Shown here piece after piece: positions 36,541-50,399 of a DNA stretch of 64,000 nucleotides (the stretch's first letter is position 1; every line of letters starts with the position of its first letter). The translations under genes were made by a program, and so were the position numbers. Source of the DNA: Paraspadella gotoi (lineage: Eukaryota; Chaetognatha). Where the stretch lies: the NCBI GenBank assembly GCA_051294375.1, contig CM119268.1:12250356-12314355 (forward strand), given 5' to 3'. The notes beneath the pieces are model-generated. The model saw only the letters and a program-made list of their open reading frames with translations. It was not told the origin of the DNA and ran no database searches.

Positions 36541-38884
36541 CTTTCTCAGCATGCTTCTCGCCTTGCCCTCTCTCTTTCTCTCCTTCTATCTTCTGCGCCC
36601 TTTTTTTTTCTGTTTTCCTAATAAGGCGAAGAGGTCGGTTTCATTTTCTCCTTTCGTTGATTTCTCTTTTCTCTCTCTCTCTCTCACTCACACACACAGA
36701 GAGAGAGTCACGCGCACCGTAACTACAAATAGTCGAAAATCCTGCTTTTCTTTCATGTAGTAGAGCGATCTTTCTCTCACAGGATGGTTCTTCCCTAAAG
36801 TTCGCCTGCCCAATCACCCTTTCCTGTTCTGACCATGATTAACGCTGCTGTAAAGAGCATGGAGCAGAACTTGATTAACATATGAATATTATGTCAGTTT
36901 GGATGCGCAGGCGATAAAACCATCATAATTCATATTAAGAGCATAATCTATATATATAAACAGAATATCTCTGACGAAATTGGTACATACCATATAAAAT
37001 TATCGATTCATTAATAAATAAGTCATCTTTCCCCTGAATTTGGACAGGCTTTGGTGGGTTAAATTCTCCATCACTCTACAAGAATAAATGACATAGCAGG
37101 TCCCTGCAGCTTTCAATCAGACTCTCTCACAGTCTCGTTATTAAGTGGTATAATATTTTAAAGAATATTTTAATTGTATAATAAAAACTTTTTTGGAACT
37201 TAGAATTCATGGTAACTTTTTTTTTAAAAGTTAAAATTGAAAAAACCTCAGTCTGATGAGGAAGATTAATTTCTTCTTTGAGCACGGAATTCAATCTTCC
37301 TCCTTTACTATCTCCTCCTTTGCTCTTTTCTTTTTCTTCGCTCTCTCCCCTACTTTCTCTTTGCACTTTCTCTGCTTGCCTTTTCTTCGCTCTTTGGCTC
37401 TCTGCCCGTTTCACTGGCCATTTTACCGTGCTCTTATTAACTCATCTTGGCTCACTCCCTCTCGCTCACTCCTACTGTCGCTTTATCTCTCACTAAATCT
37501 TTGCTCTTTTCTCCTATGCTGTCTCTGTCTCACTTCCTCATCGCTTCTCTCCTTCTTCGCTTTATCTCTCACTATATCTTGCTCTTTTCTCTTATGCGAC
37601 TTCTCTCTCACTCCCTCATTGCTCTCTCCATCTTCGCTTCATCTCTCACTTTGTCTTTGCTCTTTCCTCGTACGCCGTCTCTCTCTCAGCTCTCACTTTG
37701 CTCCACATAATTGTTCTCTTCCCCTTTGGCTCTCTTCTTCTTCGCTTCATCTCTCCAACTTTTTTGTCTTTGCCTCTTTTCCTCGTACGCCGTCCTCTCT
37801 CTCGCTCTAACTTTGCTCTCTCCCTCATTGCTCTCCCCCTTTGCTCTCTCCGTCGCGTCGAAGGCGAGAGGAAGGCGACGTCACCTCGCGACGGCGCGTG
37901 CGGAAGATGAATGGAAGAGGTTGCAAAGAAACAGCGGGGGTGACGAAGAGTGTTGGGGGAGGTGGTGAGTGGGTTGGGGGAAAGGAGGGAGAGAAGGGGT
38001 GGAGTTGCGACGGAGAGGTTTGACTTTTGGAGGGTTGTGGAAGGGGTGGAGAGGCGATGGAGGGGACGGTGGTTTGGGTAAAAGAAAGTACCCGGAAATG
38101 AAGAAAAATGGGCTGAAAGAGAAATTAGTGAGAAGGAACTTTTGGATTGTCGTTGAGTAAAGGTGTTTTTTTTTGTTTTTTTTAGGAAAACCAGTAAATG
38201 CGAAACAAAACTGAACGAGCTGTTGCCGTTGTCGCGGAGATGAGTTCGCTGAGCCAAAGATTAAATCGGCGCTCGCAGTTTTGGATTAAAACGGAAAGCC
38301 GCGATATTCCGTCCATCGGCTTTTCCTAACTCTCGCTTTTCACTCGCAATTTATGGTGAAAAAGTTCGAATTTTCATGAGGAAGAAAAAAAAAATTCAAA
38401 TCATTTATTTTTCTCTCTCGACGAAAGCAACTTAATTTTTCGACGCGCATCAATTGCTCAATGGAAAATTTTCAAAAAGCTTCCCCCCCCGTTTCTTAAC
38501 TCCTTTTTTTCCCTTCTCTTTCTCTCCTCCTTTTTAATTTGGCATGCCCTTTCGTTTGCTAAATGCGATCTTTCTTTCTCCCTGTGAGAAAAGAATGTTG
38601 CTTTTTCCAAAACAAATTCCACATAAGGATTAAATACCCGGTGAAAAAAAAAGGAGAGAGAGAGAGAGAGATAAAAGGGTGAAGGAAGAGAGGGAGTCAG
38701 AGAGAAAGAAAAAAAAAGATAGAGATAGAGCGCGAGATTCATTTTCATTCACTCACATGCAGCTGTTAGCTGCGAGGTCTTTGTTACAAAAGAACTAATG
38801 GGATAGATTTTTTTTCTTCTCATTTTTTTTCAATTTTTTTTTTTTCATCAGATTTTTTGAAGAAGAAAGAAACGAGACAACTAA

Positions 38885-39150
38885 CGAGTCGTAGCGAATT
38901 CTTCATTTTTCTTTTTTTCCTTTTTTTTTTCCTTTTTCGTACAAATTCTTCATTTTTTCTTTTTTCCCTTTTTTTCATTTTTTTTGTACAAATTCTTCAT
39001 TTTTTCCTTTTCCTCTTTTTCCTTTTTTTTGGTAGTGAATTCTTCATTTTTCTTTTTTCCTTTTTCCTTTTTTCGTACGAATTCTTCATTTTTTTTCTCC
39101 TTTTTTTTCTTTTTTTTTCGTTAACGAATTTTCATTTTCTTTTTTCCATT
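38885..39150 (+). repeat. Pyrimidine minisatellite with GTACGAATTCTTC landmark
   Basis: Six copies of a roughly 48-58 bp unit, GTACRAATTCTTCATTTTT followed by a C/T run. The Phe/Leu ORFs here are artefacts. Copy 2 is at 47,828-48,085. Confidence 0.92.
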
Positions 39151-41039
39151 TTTTTCGTTTTCGTTTCGTTTTTTTGACACCGTCAAAGTTTCTCGGTCTC
39201 CCTGCGCTATTTCGTCTGCTGTTATAGTTTTTCTTTTTTTTCTTTACGTTTCCTGCTTTTTTGATTTTTTTTTTTTTTTAGTCGACTGCGACAAAACGGG
39301 GGTTTTTATTGGTGAAATGGTTTTGGGTTCCTTTCGACAATAGATGGCGTCTTGCGTCTCATTCCGCTTTCCATTTTGTTATCGGAAAAGAGTTTTATTT
39401 CTACAGTAGCCAATTTATTTTTTTTTTATGAGGTGGACCACTGTTTTAAATGTTCTTTAGTTTTTCAATATAGAAGATATTGATTTCAAGCGGTTTTTTG
39501 AAGGTCCATAATCTTAATTGCAGAGGAAGATTAAAAGCGAAAGTTGGGGTCAAAAACAGATCGACCGGCCAAGGATGAATTGGATAAAATACGGCTGGTT
39601 CGGATTTAAAATAAGGATTGAGTGAACTCAATAATTGAGGTCATGCGTGGGCCCAGTACGCTAAAAAATGAAAAAAGCTGCACTGTGTTATATATTATTC
39701 TTTTTCTCGATAGACATATTCTCATGATGAAAATTCTTAAGACATATTTATAAAAAATATCCCATAAAGTGAACAGTGTAATAGATAATTTAAACGTTGC
39801 CGCTTCCTCGATTTTCAAGAAAATGATCTATAATTTCAGTCAGTTTTAAGTTCCTTATTCCTTCATAAGGACGAACGGACTCCTTGTGGCCGACCGACCT
39901 TGAACACCACTACCACTTACCCTCTTCCACAATCCCCAACGAATCCAAGACGGCGATTCGGATTTAGGCCCTCCTCACTTCACCTCAATTCATAAAAAAT
40001 GTGTTAATGCCCTTGAATTGAAACATAAGACAGACTCTCGAGGGGAAAAAGGGGCCCAACGGGATGGGGGGTAAGATAAATGAAAAGAAGGGGGGAGAGA
40101 GGGAGGGTGGGGGGAGGGTGGGGGGCAAAGAAAAGATGAGACGTTGGAAGATTGCTGGCGGAATGGTTTCCATTCGGAGTCGGAAGGAATAGAAGTGGAA
40201 TGGCGGGAAACGGTTGCAGGAAAAGATTCTAACGAGGAAATTGTGGTTTGTGGAATGAAGTGGAAAAGGAGATAACGAATTTAGAATAAGAGGCTCAATA
40301 ATTTTGAGAAAATGGTTTTAGAAATGGTCAAAAAATATAGTTTGGAGGGAAATTACAAGTGGAAAATTGTTCGGCAAATATGGATCTAGAAAAAGTTGAG
40401 TAAAAAAATTTGTTTAAAATAAAATAAATTACGAATCAGTTAATCAGAAAAAAAAATAAATAAAATAAAATCAGTTGAAAAAAAAATAAAAATAAATTTT
40501 GTTTGCAACCAAAAAAAAAGAAAAATTAGGAAAAAATGAAGAAAGAGGAAAGTTAAAAGGCGGAAGAAATGATTGGGAGTAACAAAAATGATTTGGGAAA
40601 GACTTTGCGAGGAACAGAGATGATGAGAGAATCGATGATGGAAAACTTTTCTTCAGCGAAGAACTCGTATTTAAGGTACGAAAGTTCACAGAATGGCGGA
40701 AGGGTTGAAAGATCGATTTTGAAAGTTACGGGAGGAAGAGAAGAGAATCGTGTGAGTGCAAGTAAAGAAGTCGAGGCTTCGTTCAATCGCAAATAATTCC
40801 CCGCTTCGTGATTCGCGAAACGTAAACATTTTTTTTCGCATTTGTTTCGCTCAACAAATCTCCTAGTAAATCCCGAAATTTTTTTTTCGAGAGTTTTCGA
40901 TGGCAAAAATACGTGCGCGCGTAAATTCTCTTCAAAATATACTCTCCTTTTAATTTGTTTGTTGTAGCTTTAAGTGGCGTCGTTGGAGGCTGTTATCCTG
41001 GAAATAGCAGAAGTTTGCACGTATCGAGGTTCTAAAGAG

Positions 41040-41115
41040 TGACGGACGAACAGAGGCAGACAGGCAGACCGACTGAACTGACTGGTAAGACGGATAGACA
41101 GATCGAAAGACCAAA
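41040..41115 (+). repeat. Degenerate GACAG / GACTG tetra-pentanucleotide run
   Basis: GACGGACGAACAGAGGCAGA-type repeats. The equivalent in block B2 is at about 49,955-50,025. Confidence 0.8.
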
Positions 41116-41494
41116 AACGTTTCTCGTTTGGTCACAAGTTCGAATCAAAAAAAAAAAAAAAAGAGAGCAAAGGCAACCGACGAGTCAGTCAACCGAACAA
41201 GTAAGTAAAGTCAAGAAAACAGCGAAAGCGAAAAAAAAAGGTTCAGCCATGTATTTTTAAAGTGAATCGGAACAGCCCCAACCCAGTTTTCCTCTTTTTT
41301 CTTCTTCTTTTTTTTGCGGTGAGTGCATACAGTCTAGACTATTTTTGCTGTGTGGCTTCTGTATATTTTATCTGTATAGTTTTACAGATTTCCTCGGCTC
41401 GTATAAGAATGATTACTTTAAAGGAATTATATTAAGAGTCAGTTTCGACTTCATTTCGAAAATATTACTTATACATACAATATTAAGATCAAAT

Positions 41495-42612
41495 AGAATC
41501 AAAATTCGAAATAGTAGATTCACAAACATTTTTAAAATAAAAAACATAATTTATTTTCAATTTTCGCATACGCCATATTTAATACATAGTATCTCACTAA
41601 GGCGTAGTGAAAGTTCATACGAAGATTCTAAAAGTCATTATGAACAACATAACCATCAGTGAACATTAATTTGTAAAAAAAATTAATTTTATGTTTGTAA
41701 TTTTCGCAGTAGGCTAATTTATATATAGTACTATCCATAAAATTGAAAATTTTAAAATAGGGCTTTTCTTAATTTTGATTGCAAGATTTGATTTCCTCGT
41801 CAAAAGTTGATAACAAGAAAATATAAATCATTTTTAAAAAATTCCTTTCATTAAGTGGTTACAAAATTTAAAACTATAATTAATATATAAAAAGTTAATT
41901 TTCACTTCAAAAATATAGCTTTTTTCCTAATTTTTGACCCATCTTAATGAAGGAATTTTTTCAACAAAGAGTTAATATTTCAATCCAAATCTGCAAAAAA
42001 AAATCTTAGAAATTTAATCTTTTGAAATTTTTAACATTTATTGGTTTAGTTACTAGTAATAAATATGGCTACTGCGTAATTGTAAAATTATTCTAAATTT
42101 TTTGTAGTTACATAAATGTTTCATTAGTATAGTGTTGTTCCCATTCCTCACTTTTAGAAATTTTAATTAAAGTTAAAATTTATATCGCACCATAAAAAAT
42201 GTCAAAATTTTAAATGGTTTTTTTCTTATTTTTAAAGGCAGATTCGAATTCCTCATGAAAAGTTGATAAAAGGAATATAAACTCTTTTAAGAAAATTATT
42301 TTATTAAGTGGATCAAAATCCTAAAAAACTATATTATGTTACTTAGTATAAAAATAATAGATTTTAAATTTTTGGCTAACTTAATGAAAACTTTTTTTGA
42401 TTAAGACTTTTATCAACTTTAATGAGGAATTCGAAGCTGCTTTTCAAAACTAAGAAAACATTTTTTAAATTTTTAACTTTTCTATGGTAAGTATCTATGT
42501 TATAAATATGGGCGTAAGCGAAAATTGAAAAATTTATACGAAATTATTTATATATCAATGTCCTTTAGTCCAAGAACCTGTTTCCATGATTAATTTCGAA
42601 ATTTTGATCTGC
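41495..42612. mobile_element. Foldback / MITE-like element with a nested second element (block B1)
   Basis: The outer arms carry TCAAAATTCGAAATAGTAGAT at the left and the complementary ATTTCGAAATTTTGATC at the right, ending TTATTACGCCTTA. Internal palindromic landmarks are shared with the 8.46 kb element (CAGATTCGAATTCCTC, ATACATAGTA, AAAGTTGATAA). A second foldback begins at 41,598 with TAAGGCGTAGTGAAAGT and ends near 42,180. The better-preserved equivalent is in block B2. Confidence 0.75.
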
Positions 42613-42733
42613 ACTTTATTACGCCTTACATACATAATAATATATATATATATATTCTCATTGATTTCGTCAACTTTTTTCTTTTTTTTTCTTTCTCTCT
42701 TTTCTCAACTGCTTCCATGTGTTTCCATTTATG

Positions 42734-42735
<2 letters not shown>

Positions 42736-42809
<74 letters not shown>

Positions 42810-42835
42810 GAGAGAGAGAAAGAGGGAGAGAGCAC
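42736..42835. repeat. (GA)n microsatellite
   Basis: About 35 perfect GA units, then interrupted. In block B2 the array is only about 30 bp (51,638-51,670), the largest length difference between the two copies. Confidence 0.98.
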
Positions 42836-43014
42836 AAGGGGTTTGGAGGTAGAACAGAGAGGGATAGGTGGGTAGAGAGAGAGGAAAAAGAATCGCGGGG
42901 GGTCATAAAACCAATTTGTCATCCAATGGCGCAATTTCAAGGCGAATCTAAACCCGACAAATTCCGCATCCATCCGCGACATTACCGTCGGAGGGAGAAC
43001 CGAATTTCAATCTC

Positions 43015-43029
43015 TGCTCTCTCTCTCTC

Positions 43030-43088
<59 letters not shown>
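43015..43088. repeat. (CT)n microsatellite
   Basis: Interrupted once by AAAT. The block B2 equivalent at 51,851-51,956 is longer. Confidence 0.98.
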
Positions 43089-43092
<4 letters not shown>

Positions 43093-43683
43093 CCATTTTT
43101 TCTCGCCGCTCAATTTTTTCCATCACTCGTTCTCTACCGACACACCCTCTTTCTCCTCTTTTTTTTTTTTGTGCCAAAGGTGGGGGGGTTTAAAAAAAGA
43201 TGGTGGTTGACCGAGAAAAAAAGGGCGAGCGGCTCCATATGCTCTTTGGCGTTTTCGCTCCTGGTGTAGATCTTTGGCAGACCCAGGACGTCAATTATTT
43301 ATTATTTAAAGCTGATGCTGCGCTAATTTAGAATTTTTTCGCTTTTGAAGGATCGCGAGAGAGAACTACGACGTGATGCGGTGCCGAGAACGCGATTCAT
43401 TTTTGGATGATTTCCGATGTTGACCCTTGATTAGATGATTTTTCTTTCACTTTACTTTTGTAAATGTCTAAAATCATTGCGGCCATGATTGCGAGGAAAG
43501 TGTTACCTATTTGTGCGACTGAGAGGCCGAAAGACTGAATGTAGGTATATAGTTTAGGTAATGTTCAACTTTCCTTAAGTAAAATACCGTCATATCATTT
43601 TGCTCCTGAATAATTTAAATAAGAATTCATACAATCAAAATTAAATGATCTTTGCCATTTTTAAATTAAACTATGAATAATCA

Positions 43684-43691
43684 AGAGAGAG

Positions 43692-43740
<49 letters not shown>

Positions 43741-43741
43741 G
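43684..43741. repeat. (GA)n microsatellite near the end of block B1
   Basis: GA units with one GAAGAG break. The block B2 equivalent at 52,539-52,593 is unbroken. Confidence 0.97.
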
Positions 43742-43854
43742 AGATTGAAACGAATATAATGGTTACTGATGATTAAATATTTGGGACTCCTTCCTTCAGG
43801 AAAACGTAAGAAAAGTAGGTAAAGGGACAAATTTACGTTTTCTTTCACTTTCCC

Positions 43855-43966
43855 ACTTTCCTCCTTTCTTCCCATTTTTCCTCATTTCCTCATTCTCTCA
43901 CCGTTTTTTTTCCACCCATTTTCTCCCATTCTTTTCATATTTTTTTTTCTGCTTCTTCTTATCCCT
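43855..43966 (+). repeat. Direct fragment of block A (36,139-36,262) at the B1 / rc(A) junction
   Basis: CACTTTCCTCCTTTCTTCCC through CTGCTTCTTCTTATCC matches block A in direct orientation. The sequence then switches without a gap to the inverted copy of A at 43,970. The shared pyrimidine-rich sequence at the switch is typical of a chimeric join. Confidence 0.85.
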
Positions 43967-43969
43967 ATT

Positions 43970-44204
43970 GAAAGAAAAGCAGGATTTTCGACTATTTGTA
44001 GTTACGGTGCGCGTGACTCTCTCTCTGTGTGTGTGAGTGAGAGAGAGAGAGAGAAAAGAGAAATCAACGAAAGGAGAAAATGAAACCGACCTCTTCGCCT
44101 TATTAGGAAAACAGAAAAAAAAAGGGCGCAGAAGATAGAAGGAGAGAAAGAGAGAGGGCAAGGCGAGAAGCATGCTGAGAAAGATGAGAGAGAGAAGAGT
44201 AGGG

Positions 44205-44238
<34 letters not shown>

Positions 44239-45395
44239 AGAGAGATAGCCGGGATTGAGCGGGTTGGCATATATTGGCGAGGCCGAGTGTGACCATTTCA
44301 ACTGGTCGAGATGAAACTAAAAGAGTTGACGTTACCGAAAAAAAAAAAACGAAGGATAGCAGATGGGTGGGAGGGAGTTGAACATAGGGGCCCTGAGGCG
44401 GGCGGTTGGGGGGCGGTTAAAAGAAGGGGTGGCTCGGGTGGGTGAGTGAGGCACTGGGCAAATGCGGATAAGAAGAAGCAGAAAAAAAAAAATATGAAAA
44501 GAAGTGAGGAGAAAATGGGTTGGAAAAAAAAACGGTGAGAGAATGAGGAAATGAGGAAAAATGGGAAGAAAGAGGAAAGTGCGGGAAATGAAAAAAAAAA
44601 AACTGAGGAAATGAGAGAAAAAAAAGAAAATGGCCGCTACTTGAGTAATTCGTCGCATTCGAGCGGCAAAAAAAAAAAAGTCTTTATCGAAACATTCAGG
44701 AGGAGAAGGGGGGGTGGGAAGCCATTTCCCTCGCAACGAACGCCTGCGATCGAATCTCTCGTCTCCTCCCGTACAGTAGCTTCGCCTTTCGAGGATCACT
44801 TCTCACGTTTTCCTTTTCTCACGCCCTTCATTTTGTCCACTTCTCAAAACAATTTTGGGTTATTCTTAAGTATTTTACCCTCACACTGGTCCGGTTGTTC
44901 GCGATCAAAATTTCTATTATTTTAGCCTTTTCTCACTTTTCATCAATCTCTTCGGTCACAATCTCTGCTTAAAAACGAAGTCGTGATTTCATTTAAAAAA
45001 AAAAATAAATCGATACCTCATTGCATCAATTTAAGAAATAACTGCAAAATTAATCAGTGCGATTTTATTTCATCAGAGACTTCTCCAGCATAAAAACGCA
45101 AACCCATCACTTAACTCTATGATAGCCCTCACTCCATCATTCATTTCCTCACTTTATCATCATTGATCTCTTTTGTTCATCAAGGTTCCGCGAGGCGATT
45201 GACTTGGCAGTTTGGCACGAACGGCACGTTTCTCGTCTTTTATTCCCGACACGTCACTCTGATCCCGAAGCGGGTTCGGCAGCGGTTTCGGAGAGCGCTG
45301 ATGCCGCAGCCTTTTTTTTCCTTCACTCCATTCACTCCTAAACCTCTTCACCTAATCTATGTTCACCGCCAGAATCTTCACGTGTAGGTGTCATT

Positions 45396-45438
<43 letters not shown>

Positions 45439-45852
45439 AGAGCAGAAGGAAAAGAAAAGAGAGAGAGGAACGATGAGGAGAGAGAGAAGAGAGGAGAGAG
45501 AGAGATGAGAAGAAGAGAGACGAGAGAGAGAGAGCTCTAAAGGACGCCGAAGAAAAGAGGAGAATTGTCAAGGGGTAGGAGTGGAGGGAAAGAAAGATGG
45601 GTGAAAGAGGGGAAAGCTTGTATCGAATATATACATTATATATACATTGAATGAGTTATTCAATCATAAGAATTAAAATTTAGAAAAAAGAAAATTAAAA
45701 GCATAGTTGAATGGGTAGACAAATAAAACTCGAAATGGAGGGAGAAAAAAGTGAGCTGTGCTAAACAGGAAAGCGAAAGGAGAAAAATAATTAATTGAAG
45801 GAAGAAGGAAAAGTCAAAAAAGAAAAAAAGAAAGTAAGAAAACAGAAAGAAT
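43970..45852 (-). repeat. Duplicated block A, copy 2, inverted
   Basis: Reverse complement of 34,896-36,754, starting GAAAGAAAAGCAGGATTTTC and ending AAACAGAAAGA just before the 25 N gap. Near 44,000-44,550 it is almost identical to copy 1, including the 99-codon Leu/Ser frame. Elsewhere it differs by scattered indels. Confidence 0.93.
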
Positions 45853-45863
45853 CTCTCTCTTTT

Positions 45864-45888
45864 NNNNNNNNNNNNNNNNNNNNNNNNN
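45864..45888. other. Assembly gap (25 N) between inverted A and block B2
   Basis: Placeholder join. The first bases after it (TCTTT then ATGTAGTAGA) are the start of block B, which in copy 1 directly follows the other end of block A. Confidence 0.98.
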
Positions 45889-47827
45889 TCTTTGATGTAG
45901 TAGACGATCTTTCTCTCACAGATGGTTCTTCCCTAAAGTTCGCCTGCCAATCACCCTCTGCTTCCTGACATGATTAACGCTGCTGTAAGAGCATGGAGCA
46001 GAACTTGATCAACATATTATATATGTCAGTTTGGATGCGCAGGCGACTAAAACCATCATAATTCATATTAAGAGCATAATATACATATATAAACAGAATA
46101 TCTCTACGAAATTGGTACAACCAATATAAAATTATCGATTCATTCAATAAATAAGCCATCTTGCCCCTGACTTTGGACAGGCTTTGGTGGTTTAAGGCCT
46201 CCATCACTCTTACAAGATAATGACATAGCAGGTCCCTGCAAGCTTTCAATCAAGACTCTCTCACAGACTCGTTTATTCATTCCCAAAGTACCTGGCTTCC
46301 CAATTAACGAAGTGGTATAATATTTTAAAGAATATTTTAATTGTATAAAATAAAAACTTTTTTGGAACTTAGATTCATGGTAACTTTTTTTAAAGTTAAA
46401 ATTGAAAACAAACCTCAGTCTGATGAGAAGATTAATTTCTTTTCTTTGAGCACGAAATTCAATCTTCCTCCTTTACTATCTCCTCCTTTGCTCTTTTCTT
46501 TTTCTTCGCTCTCTCCCCTACTTTCTCCCCCTTTGCACTTTCTCTGCTTTCTTTCTTCCTCTTTGCTCTCTGCCCGTTTCACTGGCCATTTTACCGTCGC
46601 TCTATCACTCAATCTTGGCTCTCTCCCTCTTCGCTCACTCCTTCTTCGCTTTATCTCTCACTATATCTTTGCTCTTTTCTCCTATGCTGACTCTCTCTCA
46701 CTCCCTCATTGCTCTCTCCTTCTTCGCTTCATCTCTCACTTTTGTCTTTGCTCTTTCCTCGTCCGCCGTCTCTCTCTCGCTCTAACTTTGCTCTCTCCCT
46801 CATTGCTCTCTCCCCCTTTGCTCTCTCCGTCGCGTCGAAGGCGAGAGGAGGCGACGTCACCTCGCGACGGCGAAGTGCGGAAGATGAATGGAAGAGGTTG
46901 AAGAAACAGCGGGGGTGACGAGAGTGTTGGGGGTGGTGGTTGGTGTGTTGGGGGAAGGGGTGGAGTTGCGACGGAGAGGTTTGACTTTGAGGGTTGTGGA
47001 AGGGGTCTCTAGGGGGAAGGGGCGATGGAGTGGACGGTGGTTTGGTAAAAGAAAGTAAAACCGGAAATGAAGAAAAATGGGATGAAAGAGAAATTAGTGA
47101 GAGGACTTTGGATTGTCGTTGAGTAAAGGTGTTTTTTTTTAGGAAAACCAGTAAATGCGAAACAAACTGAACGAGCTGTTGCTGTTGTCGCGGAGATGAC
47201 GTTCGCTGAGCCAAAGATTAAACGGCGCTCGCAGTTTGATTAAAACGGAAGCCGCGATATTCCGTCCATCGCTTTTCTACTCTCCGCTTTTCACTCGCAA
47301 TTTATGGTGAAAAAGTTCGAATTTTCATGAGGAAGAAAAAAAAAATTCAAATCATTTATTTTCTCTCTCGACGAAGCAACTTAATTTTCTACGCGCATCA
47401 TTGCTCGAATGGAAAATTTCAAAAGCTTCCCCCCCCGTTTCTTACTCCTTTTTTTTCCCTTCTCTTTCTCTCTCCTTTTTAATTTGCACCTTTCGGTTGC
47501 TAATGCGATCTTTCTTTCTCCCTGTGAGAAAAGAATGTTGCTTTTTCCAAAAACAAATCCACATAAGGATTAAATACCCGGTGAAAAAAAAAGGGAGAGA
47601 GAGAGAGAGAGAGATAAAGGGTGAAGGAAAAGAGAGGGAGTCAGAGGACAGAAAAAAAAAGATAGAGATAGAGCGCGAGATTCATTTTCATTCACTCACA
47701 TGCAGCTGTTAGCTGCGAGGTCTTTGTTACAAAAGAATCTAATGGGATAATTTTTTTTCTCTCATTTTTTTTTTCAATTTTTTTTTTTCATCAGATTTTT
47801 TGAAGAAGAAAAACGAGAAACTAAGAA

Positions 47828-48085
47828 GTCGTACGAATTCTTCATTTTTCTTTTTTCCTTTTTTTTTCCTTTTTTCGTACAAATTCTTCATTTTTCTTTT
47901 TTCCTTTTTTTCATTTTTTTTGTACAAATTCTTCATTTTTCTTTTTCCTCTTTTTCCTTTTTTTTGGTATGAATTCTTCATTTTTCTTTTTTCTTTTTTT
48001 TCCTTTTTTCGTACGAATTCTTCATTATTTTTTCTCCTTTTTTTTTCTTTTTTTCGTACGAATTCTTCATTTTTCTTTTTTTCCA
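47828..48085 (+). repeat. Pyrimidine minisatellite, copy in block B2
   Basis: Same GTACGAATTCTTC landmark and roughly 48-58 bp period as 38,885-39,150, with different homopolymer lengths. Confidence 0.92.
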
Positions 48086-50399
48086 TTTTTCGTTTTCGTT
48101 TTCGTTTTTTTGACACCGTCAAAGTTTCTCGGTCTCCCTGCGCTATTTTCGTCTGCTGTTAAGTTTTTCTTTTTTTCTTTCCGTTTCTGCTTTTTGATTT
48201 TTTTTTTTTTTTTTAGTCGACTGCGACAAAACGGGTTTTTATTGGGAAATGGTTTTGGGTTCCTTTCGACCAATAGATGGCGTCTTGCGTCTCACTTCCG
48301 TTTTCCATTTTGTTATCGGAAAAGAGTTTTATTTCTACAGTAGCCAATTTATTTTTTTTTTTTTTTTTATGAGGTGGACCACTGTTTTAAATGTTCTTTA
48401 GTTTTCAATATAGAAGATATTGATTTCAAGCGGTTTTTGAAGGTCATAATCTTAATTGCAGAGGAAAGATTAAAAGCGAAAGTTGGGGTCAAAAACAGAT
48501 CGACCGGCCAAGGATGAATTGGTAAAATACGGCTGGTTCGGATTAATAAGGATTGAGTGAACTCAATAATTGAGGTCATGCGTGGGCCCCAAGTACTAAA
48601 ATGAAAAAAAGCTGCGTTGGGCTTCATTTATAATCACATCTCGAAAGACTTATTCTCAATGAGAAAATTCTTAAGACATAAATTTATAAAAAATATCCAT
48701 AAGTAGAAAGTTGTAAATGATAATTTAACGTTGCCCGCTTCCTCGATTTAAAAAAAATGATCTATATTTTCAGTCAGTTTTAAGTTCCTTATTCCTTCAT
48801 AAGGACGAACGGACTCCTTGTGGCCGGACCGACCCTTGAACACCACTACCACTTACCCTCTTCCACATCCCCAAACGAATCCAAGACGGCGATTCGGATT
48901 TAGCCTCTCACTTCACCTCATTCATAAAAATGTGTTAATGCCCTTGAATTGAAACAAGGAGCAGACTCTCGAGGGAAAAAGGGGCCCAACGGGATGGGGG
49001 GGGTAAGATAATGAAAGAAGGGGGGAGAGAGGGAGGGTGGGGGAGGGTGAGGGCAAAGAAGATGAGACGTTGGAAGATTGCTGGCGGAATGGTTCCATTC
49101 GGAGTCGGAGGATAGAAGTGGAATGGCGGAAAACGGTTGCAGGAAAAAGATTCTAACGAGGATTGTGGTTTGTGGAATGAGTGGAAAAGAGATAACGATT
49201 AGAATAGGAGGCTCATAATTTTGAGAAATGTTTTAGAAATGGTCAAAAAATATAGTTGGAGGGAAATTACAAGTGGAAAATTGTTCGGCAAATATGGATC
49301 TAGGAAGTTGAGTAAAAAATTTGTTTAAAATAAAATAAATTACGAATCAGTTAATCAGAAAATAAAAATAAAATAAAATAAAAATCAGTTGAATAAAAAA
49401 TAAAAAATAAATTGTTTGCAACCAAAAAAAAAAAGAAAAATTGAGGAAAAAATGAAGAAAGAGGAAAGTTAAAAGGCGGAAGAAAATGATTGGAGAACAA
49501 AAATGATTTGGGAAAGACTTTGCGAGGAACAGAGATGATGAGAGAATCGATGATGGAAAACTTTTCTCACGAAGAAACTCGTGATTTAAGGTACGAAAGT
49601 TCACAGATGGCGGAAGGGGTGAAGATCGATTTTGAAAGTTAAGGGAGGAAAGAGAAGAGAAAATCGTGTGAGTCGAAAGTAAGAAGTCGAGCTTCGTTCA
49701 ATCGCAAATAATTCCCGCTTCGTGATTCGCGAAAACGTAAACATTTTTTTTCGCATTTGCTTCGCTCAAAAATCTCCTAGTAAATCCCGAAATTTTTTTT
49801 CGAGAGTTTCGATGGCAAAATACGTGCGCGCGTAAATTCTCTTCAAAATATACTCTCCTTTTAATTTGTTTGTTGTAGCTTTAGTGGCGTCGTTGGAGCT
49901 GTTATCGCTGGAAATAGCCAAGAAGTTGGCACGTATCGAGGTTCTAAAGAGTGACGGACGAACAGAGCAGACAGGCAGACCGACTGACTGACTGGTAGAC
50001 GGATAGACAGATCGAAAGACCAAAAACGTTTCTCGTTTGAGTCACAAGTTGCGAATCAAAAAAAAAAAAAAAGAGCAAAGGCAACCGACGAGTCAGTCAA
50101 CCGAAAAGTAAGTAAAGTCAAGAAAAAAGCGGAAAGCGAAAAAAAAAGGTTCAGCCCATGTATTTTTAAAGTGAATCGGAATCAGCCCCAACCCAGTTTC
50201 TCTCTCTTTTTTCTTCTTCTTTTTTTTGCGGTGAAGTGCATCAGTCTAGACTATTTTTGCGTGTGGCTTCTGTATATTTTATCTGTATATTTTACAGATT
50301 TCCCGGCTCGTATAAGAATGATTACTTTAAAGGAATTATATTAAGAGTCAGTTTCGACTTCATTTCGAAAATATACTTATACATACAAAATATTAAGAT

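Larger units (their letters stand above)
36755..43840 (+). repeat. Duplicated block B, copy 1 (direct copy at 45.89-52.70 kb)
   Basis: About 7.1 kb matching 45,889-52,700 base for base apart from frequent single-base indels in both copies. Two larger differences: a roughly 30 bp segment (CCCAAAGTACCTGGC) is present only in copy 2 near 46,285, and microsatellite lengths vary. It contains CTCTCGCT-rich DNA (37.3-37.86 kb), a pyrimidine minisatellite, GACAG-like repeats and a nested foldback element. I see no intact gene. Confidence 0.95.

Noticed and set aside
37256-37910. 184-codon and overlapping Leu/Ser-rich plus-strand frames in block B, with relatives in block B2
   Set aside because: They come from CTCTCGCT-rich DNA, are open in several frames, and are broken differently in the two copies.
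41040-41260. Thr/Asp/Arg-rich frame in the GACAG-like run
   Set aside because: It follows a degenerate tetranucleotide repeat and then an A run, and the frame is not kept in block B2.
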